A stretch of 10,000 nucleotides of DNA from Trachelipus rathkii (taxonomy: Eukaryota; Arthropoda; Malacostraca; Isopoda; Trachelipodidae), in the NCBI GenBank assembly GCA_015478945.1, contig JABUQX010061581.1, positions 17,501-27,500 of the forward strand. The letters are read 5' to 3'. This document shows, piece after piece, positions 1 to 9,233 of this stretch (position 1 is its first letter; each line of letters begins with the position of its first letter). The position numbers and the translations under genes were made by a program. The notes below the pieces were generated by a model. That model was given only the letters and a program-made list of their open reading frames with translations. It did no database searches and was not told where the DNA came from.

Positions 1-83
<83 letters not shown>
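1..83. repeat. (AT)n microsatellite, truncated by window edge
   Basis: Nearly pure AT dinucleotide repeat running in from the left edge, with one interruption (ataactat) around 45-50. The next 100 bases (84-183) are ordinary AT-rich sequence with no gene that I can support. Confidence 0.98.
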
Positions 84-88
<5 letters not shown>

Positions 89-180
89 TAAGTTTACCAT
101 AAAAATAAATTTTCTTTGGCATAAAAGGACAGTCGGAAGGTCTATTATAACCAATTGAAAAATCTAATTTGTGTCAGAAT

Positions 181-710
<530 letters not shown>

Positions 711-1916
711 ATGGGAAAAAGAAAGATATGAGCCCTAGAAAAATGGCCAGAATTGAACTACTATTGGACGAAACCAGTGCCACACAAACGGAATTTGCAA
801 AAAAGATATATGAATCACAACAAGCATTTAGTTCAATCATAAAGAAAAAAAGAAAAGTATTTGATTTTGGACCCAAAGGCCAAGGGAAACTGTGTAGAAA
901 AGGGCTAACTTTCCCGAGAGAAGACAGGGTGATCAAAAAATTGGCTCTAAAAGACACACCAGCAACTGTTAGGAATGCTGGCTACTAAAAGTATAATAGT
1001 AGGACGTAAAACACTGAATAACAGACTTCTGGAAGCTCACTTGTGTGATTATCGCCCGAGGAGAAAACCCTCACTTACTGACGCAATGAGAGTGGCTCGA
1101 CGAAGGTGGGCCACGCAACATGTAGCGTTGGCTTCTGCTGATTGGAGTAGTGTATGACATATTTATCTTATTAATATGTTTTTTAAAACACTTCTTAAGC
1201 TTCACAAAATGATTTATTATATGTGCATGTCTCTATATTAACAAGAACATATCACTAACATAAAAATAAATATTTTAAAAATCACAGCATTGCATTGTAC
1301 CTTCCTTTTATTTTACTCGTTATTTTTGATTTAGGTTGTGCGTTCTGATGAGTCTTCAATTCAAATACTAGATGACCGTGTGCAGACAGTTAGACGAAGG
1401 AATGGAGAGGAGTTTAAGTCAACTTGTCTCAAGAAAGCATTAAAATTTCATCAAAAGATCATGGTATGGGGAGTGATTTCAGTACATGGTACAAGTAGAG
1501 TACACATGGTAGATGGCAATATGAACCAGGAGAAGTATAGTGAAGTCTTAGACACACATCTTTTACCACAGGTAAGTGATTGGTAAGGTGGAAATCCATG
1601 GATTTTTCAGCAGGACTCTGCACCATGCCATACTTCACGGAAGGTCAAAAAATGGTTCACGACCAATCGGGTCAGCATGCTCCCTCGGCCCGATAACTCA
1701 CTGGATATGAACCCTATTGAAGAATTGTGGAAGGCACTAACAGACGAATTACACAAAGTGCCAATAACAAACAAGATGCAACTTATTGAACGTCTCATAT
1801 ACGTGTGGTTTCAAATACCCCAAATACAAGAATTCTTCACATCCTACATATCAGAGATGCCAAAATGTGTTACAGTTCTCCCTGCAACAGTAAAGGGAGG
1901 TCAAACTAAGTACTAA
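711..1916 (+). pseudogene. Tc1/mariner DD34E transposase, inactivated, with one intron
   Basis: Remnant of a cut-and-paste transposase that would bind the element's inverted repeats and move it into TA sites. The probable original start is ATG 711 (MGKRKI, then TGA at 729), with a frame slip into the frame starting at 728. That frame holds an N-terminal helix-turn-helix-like region (about 740-850) and a basic linker, and runs to about 970. A second slip moves to the frame at 975, with the linker motif RPRRKPSLT. After the intron (1152-1334) the catalytic domain is visible: SDES (first Asp, codon 1347), QQDSAPCH (second Asp, codon 1614) and MNPIEELW (Glu, codon 1719). Thirty-four residues separate the last two, the DD34E signature of Tc1-type elements. 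One in-frame TAA at 1584 interrupts the catalytic domain, and the frame ends with GGQTKY and TAA at 1914. Family assignment is secure. This copy cannot make an intact transposase by normal reading. Confidence 0.95.
1152..1334 (+). other. Probable spliceosomal intron (183 nt, phase 0) in the Tc1-like transposase
   Basis: The donor is AGT|GTATGA and the acceptor is TTTGATTTAG|GTT, preceded by a T-rich stretch (about 1300-1332). A CTAAC branch-like motif lies at 1254-1258, although 76 nt from the acceptor is rather far. Joining 1151 to 1335 keeps the frame and gives DWSSVVRSDES, the expected run into the first catalytic Asp. Read unspliced, the frame hits TGA at 1155. The segment is more AT-rich than the exons. 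An unrelated small insertion with chance GT/AG ends is the alternative, but the exact protein continuity favours an intron. Confidence 0.8.
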
Positions 1917-1998
1917 TCACATGAATGTATAAAAAGAGTTTAAATTAAGATCACAATCTATCAAAACCATGTTTAATTGTCCCAAATTTTTCCAAGTA
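1917..1998 (+). other. 3' untranslated/terminal region of the Tc1-like element
   Basis: AT-rich sequence between the transposase stop and the AT microsatellite. The last bases before the repeat, gtcccaaatttttccaagta, resemble the kind of terminus seen at Tc1-like element ends (inferred from memory of the family), and they run straight into (AT)n. The matching 5' inverted repeat was not found, so the exact border is uncertain. Confidence 0.45.
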
Positions 1999-2156
1999 AT
2001 ATATATATATATATATATATAATATATATATATATAATATATGCTATATATATATATATATATATAATAATAATATATAATAATAATATATATATGTATA
2101 TACCGTATATATATATATATATATAAATATATAATAATATCTAACATATTTTTAAA

Positions 2157-2249
<93 letters not shown>

Positions 2250-2255
2250 ATAATA

Positions 2256-2305
<50 letters not shown>

Positions 2306-2308
2306 ATA

Positions 2309-2349
<41 letters not shown>

Positions 2350-2351
2350 TA

Positions 2352-2392
<41 letters not shown>

Positions 2393-2433
2393 ATAATAAT
2401 ATATATAATATATCATAATAATATATATATATA
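1997..2433. repeat. Compound (AT)n / (AAT)n low-complexity tract
   Basis: AT dinucleotides interspersed with runs of ATA/AAT trinucleotides (about 2066-2092, 2247-2262, 2322-2362, 2388-2430). A short non-repeat break (atctaacatatttttaaactc) lies near 2139-2160. The long Tyr/Ile-rich frames here are artefacts. Confidence 0.97.
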
Positions 2434-2894
<461 letters not shown>

Positions 2895-2912
<18 letters not shown>

Positions 2913-2920
2913 TTTTTTTT
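2895..2920 (-). other. Poly-A tail of the LINE (T26 on the + strand)
   Basis: Twenty-six consecutive T at the downstream end of the reverse-strand LINE, directly after its 3' UTR, which reads ...gtgataaccgt on the - strand. This fixes the orientation and 3' border. A target-site duplication cannot be recognised because the flank is AT microsatellite. Confidence 0.9.
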
Positions 2921-2990
2921 ACGGTTATCACCACCGCTCACGGGCAATGCCCTATTCAAGGAGGGGGTGTTAAAAACAACAAAAATTCAA

Positions 2991-3410
2991 CTAACACAAA
3001 CTACGCAGATGAGCACAGACGCGGGCTTTAAAGTGAGGGAGATTAAATTGAGTAGGAAACACAGAAGATGGAAGAGAATTCCACAGAACAGAGGTGGCAG
3101 GAAAGAAGGAGGCACCGCAGCGAACTAGTCTGGAGTTGCTGATATCAACACAAAACTCATGTGCCGACACAGCACCCCTTGTGCTACGAGGGCGTCTTAA
3201 AGGTGGTGGCACGCGAGTGGAAAGTTCCCTCGAACACTTGCCGCTACGGTACCTATAGAAAGAGATAAAGCACCAACATCGCGCCACAAATATAGCCCGG
3301 TCAAGTGAACTAGAAAGAACAGGACAGTTTATAAGTCCTTTTGCCTTTGTCTCGACCCTATCCAAAAATCCGGGTGAAACCTGAGCCCCCAGATAGAGAC
3401 GGTACTCCAT
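2991..3410 (-). pseudogene. LINE ORF2 C-terminal region (after reverse transcriptase)
   Basis: A 139-codon open stretch holding the conserved C-terminal part of the LINE polyprotein. Visible motifs are [46 protein letters not shown] and a terminal HLRSLC followed by the stop. In Jockey/CR1-type elements this region follows the polymerase and ends the protein. The downstream 70 bases to the poly-A are 3' UTR. The upstream border is only where the frame opens. The true protein continues upstream in another frame (…RPALV-like residues near 3420), so this is a fragment and not an independent gene. Confidence 0.88.
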
Positions 3411-3784
3411 ACAAGGGCCGGATGAAGGGCCTTATTATAACTGGAAGTAACTGTGAGGAAAAAAAGTCTCGCAGTCTAAACAGAACTCCCAGCTTCCTTG
3501 AGGGCCACCTTAGCAACCGTTGTGATGTAAGGTTTCCAAGACATTTGTTTATATTAAGGCCAAGGATGTTTATATTGTCGACAGGAGACAGAGAACCGTC
3601 GAAAGAGATAGGAAAGTTGGGAGGTAGAAAGGGAGATTTGTAGAAGTTGAGTTTTTAAAGAATTGAATTTCACAAGGTTCAGACGACCCCACCCGGAAAT
3701 TCTATCCAGATCAGCGAGAATAGAATCGGAAAGATTAAGACGAGAGGCAATTCTAGAAGTAAAAGAAGGAGCAGAATTGAAATG

Positions 3785-4470
3785 AGTTGAAGAATGAAGG
3801 GTCGAGTCATCGGCATATCAGTGGAGTGAATAGAGTTAAGTGCAGGTGAAGATCATTAATGCAAGTTAGGAAGAAAGTAGGAGATAGACAGAACCCTGAG
3901 GAACACCACTATTGACAGAGAAGGAGAGAAGAAGTCGCCCCATCAACAACAGCTTCGATATTGGGCGATTTGAAGAGAAGCCCCACGAGACATAAGTAAA
4001 CAAAAGAGAAGGAAGGAAACCCACAAAGGGCTTGGAGGCAGTGACGCGTGCCATACCCGGTCAAATGCTGGATATGTCAAGCGCCACCACGCAAGTCTCC
4101 CCGTAGTTTCTAAGGGCGGAAAACCATAAATCAGTAAGATAGGAAAGTATATCGCCAGTAGACCTCGAGCGCCGAAAGCCGTACTGGCGATCGGAAAGAA
4201 ATGAATGAGATTCCAGATGATCTAAGAAATGAGAGTTGAGAAGAGTTTCAAAGATCTTAGATAGAATACAAGTAAGAGCTATAGGGCGATAGTTAGAAGG
4301 ATCAGAGCGGCTTCCTTTTTTCGGAATAGGTTGGACATGTGCGTGTTCCAACGCTGAGGAAAGTGTTAGTATTGAGACATGGGAATATAATTGAACGAGG
4401 GGCGGGGATAGCACGGAAGCACCTCCCTCAAAACTCCGGGAGGAATGCCATCCGGGCCACCCGCCTTCCT
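3785..4470 (-). pseudogene. LINE reverse transcriptase domain, frame-broken
   Basis: The RNA-templated DNA polymerase part of the LINE. In order on the - strand: KAGGPDGIPP (around 4430-4460), PIPKKG and NYRPIAL followed by SKIFE (4414-4200), QYGFRRSRST, CVVALDIS (first catalytic Asp, near 4080), AFDRVWHA (near 4060, one frame over), NSGVPQGSV (near 3890-3910) and the active-site box YADD at 3806-3817, followed by STLH. These are the ordered motifs of a LINE reverse transcriptase. It is inactivated by frameshifts near 4410, 4065 and 3860 and by a TGA codon directly upstream of YADD. The catalytic residues themselves are retained. Confidence 0.9.
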
Positions 4471-4475
4471 AACGG

Positions 4476-4859
4476 TCATAGAAGGAGCCCATGCACTCGA
4501 TCGAATGTAATCACAGGCAAAGGCATAGGACACCTGAGAGGAGAAGAAGGAGGAGGAGGAATGCCAGAATCGTCCAGGGTTGAGTTAGAGGAAAATAGGA
4601 GGCCGAAGAGATTGGCCTTTTCAGTTGGAGAATTAGTAACAGAACCATCAGAGCGAATAAGAGGAGGAAAGACAGATTTACAGAAGTTGTTAGAGATGTT
4701 TTTGGCAAGAGGCCAGAAAGATTTGTCAGTAGGAGAACCAAGGAGGTTAGCGCACTTTCGTTTGATGAAAGCCCGCTTTGCTCGTCGAAGAGTATCCCTG
4801 CAACGATTTCTAGCAGAATGAAAATTAGCAAGAGTGATAGGAGAACGAGAATTTTCCAC
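4476..4859 (-). pseudogene. LINE linker between endonuclease and reverse transcriptase
   Basis: Open stretch joining the endonuclease half to the polymerase. It includes NFHSARNRCRDTLRRAKRAF and FDRVHGLLL before a TGA at 4476. The sequence is basic and matches the position of the inter-domain linker of Jockey/CR1-type elements. It follows the frame slip near 4852 and is followed by another slip into the KAGGPDGIPP motif. Confidence 0.8.
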
Positions 4860-5124
4860 TCCCGATACGCACTGTCTCTAGCCTGGATGGCCAGAGAACA
4901 AGCACGATCGAACCATGGATTATGAGGAGAGAAAGATTTAGTCGAAGAAGGAATAAAACTCATCCCATCAACGATTACAGCTCCCACCTTATCGGCAGAA
5001 GTTGAAGCGTCACCAGAGACAAAGCAGTCACTCCAATTATAGTTAGCGTAGAAGCAACGCAAGGCCCCCCAATCAGCCCGATCAAAGTGCCAGAAAAAAC
5101 GCATAGGGCAGGATGGAGCTGTTG

Positions 5125-5825
5125 GAGAGAAAATATTAAAATTAAGAGATATAAGGTTGTGGTCAGATTTACCAATAGGAGCAAAGGTGGTGTATTTATA
5201 GAGAGAAGGACTAGTGGTGAAACATAGGTAAAGTGTGTTCAAGAATTGGTTAGGACGATCCGGAATGTGTGTAGGTTCTTTAATTAGTTGCTCCAGATCG
5301 TTGAGAATGCTGAATGATTCGGCCTCCTCCCCACCTAAATCAGTATGAGAGGAACCCAACCATTCAGTGTTGTGTACATTGAAATCCCCTAAATAGAGGA
5401 CCTCAGTATTTGGATGAGAAGATATAACAGTCTCGTGAGAGTAGTAAGATATTCAAAAAGGCGTGAAAATCTGTTCTGTTAGGAGAACAGTAGCAGAAAC
5501 ACAAGATTATTGTAGTAGAAGGAAGAAAGATTTTAAGCCACAGAACATCGAAGTTAGGAGATTCGAGATTCTCGAGACGTGTTACAGGAGTGTTTATGTT
5601 AACATAGGCACATACTCCACCCTTTAGACGGAAATTATGAAATAAGTTGTAGTTGGACATATTAAACGAGTTAGTGGATGAATTCCTAGCCATCTGGGTC
5701 TCAGACAGGAGCAAAAGGTTAGGATTAGAGTTAGAGAGGTGGTATTCCACGGATGCAGAGTTAGATTGCAAGCCACGGATGTTAGCAAAGTCGATAGTAA
5801 GCCCGCGCCGGTGCAAATCTGCCAT
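5125..5825 (-). pseudogene. LINE apurinic-like endonuclease domain, frame-broken
   Basis: Endonuclease that would nick the target for reverse transcription. The frame begins MADLHRRGLTIDFANIRGLQ from ATG 5825; an upstream in-frame codon at 5864 lies in the A/T run and is an unlikely start. Motifs are NIRGL, LLLLSETQ (catalytic Glu), GGVCAYV, a YCSPNRTD segment, LGDFNVHNTEWL (near 5350-5390, in another frame) and SDH at 5159-5167, the catalytic Asp-His pair of this fold. A frameshift near 5450 separates the first half from the GDFN/SDH half. After SDH the second frame continues as a linker to about 4855, where a one-base slip in an A run (gtggaaaattc on the - strand) breaks it again. Confidence 0.9.
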
Positions 5826-5861
5826 CTTGCATGCACATACAAAAACCACAAAACAAACAGA

Positions 5862-5862
<1 letters not shown>

Positions 5863-5900
<38 letters not shown>
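5863..5900. repeat. A38 homopolymer, flanked by aaacagac on both sides
   Basis: Thirty-eight A on the + strand, just beyond the LINE coding start. The octamer aaacagac occurs at 5855-5862 and again at 5898-5905 (overlapping the last three A). It is either slippage expansion within the LINE 5' UTR (T-rich on the - strand) or a tail-only insertion. Confidence 0.9.
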
Positions 5901-5901
<1 letters not shown>

Positions 5902-6415
5902 AGACAAACGTGAAATCAGGTTAAAATTATTCACACGTCTAAAACCTAAATTTAAAACCGTAAATGCTAAAAAGCTAAAATCGTATTTACAGTAAATATG
6001 TAAAAATATGAAAAATCCTAAAGTTAAAAACACTAACGCTCACTTGCACCCCTATAAATTCGCGAATAAAAAAAAAGTAAATAAAATTGATTTAACATTA
6101 AAACCTAAATTTAAAAGTTAAAGTGCCAAAATAATAAAAATCAAATTTTAAACACTGTGAAGACGAAATTCATAAACAGTATTAACTTTAAAATAAACCT
6201 ACGGGTACAGTCACTTAAAAAAAATAAAAAAGAAAAGAAAAAAGTTAAAACTAGGACTTATCTTTTAAAAACCTCGTACGTAGAACTTTACTAAAACGGA
6301 TAAAATGGTATCAAAGTAGTAAGATTTAATAAAATTCTAAATAAATAAAAAAAAAGTTTGAAAAACATACACACTTTCAATTAAACACAGCAATACATAA
6401 ACACAATAAAACAAC
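5901..6415 (-). other. A-rich non-coding region, possible LINE 5' UTR
   Basis: About 515 bases, strongly A-rich on the + strand, with no supported gene. An 18-base direct repeat, taaaacctaaatttaaaa, occurs at 5940-5957 and 6099-6116 with imperfect similarity continuing for about 20 bases beyond, so part of it may be two diverged units of about 159 bp. It lies upstream of the LINE start in LINE orientation, hence the 5' UTR suggestion. It could equally be unrelated host sequence. Confidence 0.45.
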
Positions 6416-6437
6416 AATATATATATATATATTTAAA

Positions 6438-6528
<91 letters not shown>

Positions 6529-6562
6529 TATATATATCTCTATAAGTACTTCTTATAAATAT

Positions 6563-6616
<54 letters not shown>
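6416..6616. repeat. (AT)n microsatellite with two interruptions
   Basis: AT runs interrupted at 6432-6438 (ttaaag) and at about 6535-6560 (ctctataagtacttcttata). Confidence 0.97.
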
Positions 6617-7039
6617 CATGAAACTAGGTTTAAATCGTTATAACTGATAAGTTATAACTGATGAGTACTGATGATGTTAGAAATATGTAATTTGGAGGTA
6701 TTTTATTTTATATTTAGAATTTTTAGCATTGAAAGTTAAAATAAAATGAAAAAAATAAAAATAACCTATTCCTATAATCCCTATATAACACATTTTCTGT
6801 CTTTGGGCAATAACTGTAACTCCCTATTTTTTATACCTAGAAGGTTTGTAAAATGACTAATATTTTCTCCAAACTTTGATTTTGTGACCAGGATAATGAT
6901 ATTTCACAAATTTACCAATTCCGATATAAAAAATTGGTGAATATAATCATTCTCGGTTACACAAAGTAGAAAAAACGACATATAACTCAAAAGTAGCATT
7001 TATTTATTCTTAGTTTATACAACAGAGACCTCAAAATAT
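6617..7039 (-). other. AT-rich 3' flank of the pseudogene at 7040-8476
   Basis: No coding region is seen. A 14-base unit gttataactgataa is tandemly repeated about 2.5 times at 6637-6670. Two adjacent short inverted repeats occur: TTTGTGA/TCACAAA (6881-6887 with 6904-6910) and ACCAATT/AATTGGT (6914-6920 with 6932-6938). Given its position it may include the 3' UTR of the broken gene. Confidence 0.55.
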
Positions 7040-8476
7040 TTAGAAGTGAAGTTTTCTGAATTTACGCTTATACGGTAAGTTGCTTTCACGAATCAACCCC
7101 CAAATATAGTCTCCAATCATGTTTTCGTTATATGATCCTTGGTAGCGGCGTTCAAAGTCCAGAATATCCTGGTGAAATCGCTCGCCATGCTCCTCTGAGT
7201 ACGCCCCCATGTTCTCCTTAAATTTAGCAAGATGAGCATCAAGGATATGGACTTTGAGGGACATCCTGCAGCCCATTTTGCCGTAGTTCCTGACCAAGGT
7301 CTCAACAAGCTCCTCATAGTTTTCGGCCTTGTGATTTCCAGGAAACCACAAACCACTGCAACAAAGCTGTTCCAAGCTGCTTTTTCTGTCCTAGTCAGCT
7401 TCTTCGGGAATTCCTTGCACTCTATGATCTTTTTTATTTGTGGTCCGACGAAGACACCGGCTTTGACCTTTGCCTCAGACAGCTTAGGGAAGAAGCCTTG
7501 CAGGTAGATGAAGGCTGAAGACTCCTTATCTAGAGCTGTGACAAACTGTTTCATGAGGCCTAATTTTATGTGTAGTTGAGGAAACAATAGTTTGACATTG
7601 TTCTTCCCTACATTAGACTCAGTCCGATGTGGCCAATCATGCCATTGTTAATGTTCTGCGGAGGCCCTGCTCTCCTAGAGACAAAGGTAACATGGAAACT
7701 TGGTAAAGCCGCCTTGGAGACCCATCAGGAAGGCCACCATTTTGAAATCTCCGATAACTTCCCAATTGTGTTCTTCATATTTCAAGGCACTTAGCAATAG
7801 CTTCACGCTGCTGTGTTCCTCTTTGAGCTGCACCGAGTGAGCCAAGGGAAGAGATGGATACATGTTCCCGTTATGAAGTAGCACAGCTTTGAGACTCTTC
7901 GATGAGCTATCAATGAAGAGGCGCCACTCGCAGGGGTTACAGGCAATTCCAAGTGCCTCAAACAAACCTGTCACATTGTGGCAAAAGCAAAGCCCATCTT
8001 GACTGGTGAAAAAAGTTGAAAAAGAGTGGTGACGTTTTCTCTGACTTGCGACTTTCACACTTTCATGTAACAAATTCCACTGCTTGAGTCTCGACGTCAA
8101 AAGCTCGGCATTGGACTTTGTGAGACCAAGATCTCTGATCAAGTCGTTGATGTCTTCTTGGTTGGGGAAATATGGGTTTCTCTCCTCAGCTACACTATAT
8201 TCAGGATCAACGACTTCATCGTCTTCTGATTTGCTGCTTTCTTCTGAAGATGGCTGTCTTCCCTTTGGAGGAATGGGTACAGGGAGCTCAGGAGAGTGTG
8301 GCACTTGGGCAATGGATGACGGAAGGTCTGGATATATGATAGCAGGCGCATTTTTGCCAGCTCGACGCTTGGACGGGTCCACCAAACAGAAGAAGCAATT
8401 GCTGGAGTGGTCAGTTGGCTCTCTCCAAATTCGTGGGATTGCGAATTTCATGGCTCTATTTTCCTCCTGTACCAAC
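7040..8476 (-). pseudogene. Last exon of an uncharacterised repetitive gene family (LCLW/ERFHQ motif protein), inactivated
   Basis: A conceptual frame of about 478 codons on the - strand, in three readable pieces. Residues 1-266 (8475-7678) include IWREPTDHSSNCFFC (a CxxC pair), an acidic Ser-rich stretch, LFIDSSSKSLKAVLLHNGN (Asp 189), VIGDFKMVAFLMGLQGG (Asp 243) and KFPCYLCL (second CxxC). TAG at 7675 (probably a former Trp) and TAA at 7648 (probably a former Tyr) are in frame. The frame then continues with PQLHIKLGLMKQF and FFPKLSEAKVKAGVF. A one-base loss near 7340 (in GFL|GNHKAENY) shifts to the last piece, with MGCRMSLKVHILDAHL, GERFHQDILDFERRYQG and the stop at 7040. I recognise the motif set as a multicopy family seen in arthropod and other invertebrate genomes, usually annotated only as uncharacterised protein. 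I cannot name a function. Its 5' boundary is a splice acceptor, so TTG 8475 is not a real start. Confidence 0.85.
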
Positions 8477-8495
8477 CTGTGAAGGAAAAAAATAT
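8477..8495 (-). other. 3' splice site (polypyrimidine tract plus CAG)
   Basis: On the - strand the sequence reads tttttttccttcacag and then GTTGGTACAGGAG. The exon starts at 8476, and its first G completes a codon begun in an upstream exon. The open frame extends right up to this acceptor. The upstream exon is not identifiable in this window, because 110 bp of AT-rich sequence and then microsatellite follow. Confidence 0.75.
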
Positions 8496-8816
<321 letters not shown>

Positions 8817-8817
8817 A

Positions 8818-9146
<329 letters not shown>

Positions 9147-9180
9147 ACCGCGCGGGTCCCGACCCCCGGCCGGCAGGCGA

Positions 9181-9200
9181 GCAGGCAGGCAGGCAGGCAG
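9181..9200. repeat. (GCAG/GGCA)n tetranucleotide microsatellite
   Basis: Five perfect units of GCAG within the GC-rich stretch, with degenerate flanking units (ggcaggcga) just upstream. Confidence 0.95.
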
Positions 9201-9233
9201 CGGGACACCACAAGCAAACGCTAAATCTGACGA

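Larger units (their letters stand above)
2895..5862 (-). mobile_element. Non-LTR retrotransposon (Jockey/CR1-like LINE), near full length, inactivated
   Basis: A LINE copy in reverse orientation, about 2.97 kb. In 5'-to-3' order on the - strand it has an apurinic-like endonuclease (from ATG 5825), a linker, a reverse transcriptase, a C-terminal region rich in conserved Leu/Trp/Pro, a 3' UTR and a poly-A tail (T26 on the + strand at 2895-2920). Such elements nick target DNA with the endonuclease and copy their RNA there. The protein must be pieced together from at least six frames: breaks lie near 5450, 4852, 4478, 4410, 4065 and between 3870 and 3410, plus a TGA immediately before YADD. All domains are present, so it was not strongly 5'-truncated on insertion and decayed afterwards. 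The family resembles LINEs I associate with decapod crustaceans, often annotated as mobile element jockey. That taxonomic link is from memory. Confidence 0.93.

Noticed and set aside
728..988. Stand-alone small DNA-binding protein gene
   Set aside because: The helix-turn-helix-like segment is the N-terminal part of the Tc1-like transposase, which continues one frame over at 975. It is not a separate gene.
3341..3643. 100-codon open frame on the + strand
   Set aside because: It is antisense to the LINE C-terminal region and its upstream segment, with no independent support.
4339..4821. 160-codon open frame on the + strand
   Set aside because: It lies antisense to the LINE linker and RT region, whose - strand motifs are clearly recognisable. 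It is a shadow frame with no family features.
5863..5900. Poly-A tail of a + strand retroelement ending at 5900
   Set aside because: The sequence upstream on the + strand is the antisense of the LINE endonuclease, not a retroelement 3' end.
8084..8482. 132-codon open frame on the + strand
   Set aside because: It is antisense to the recognised motif-bearing exon at 7040-8476 and has no recognisable domain.
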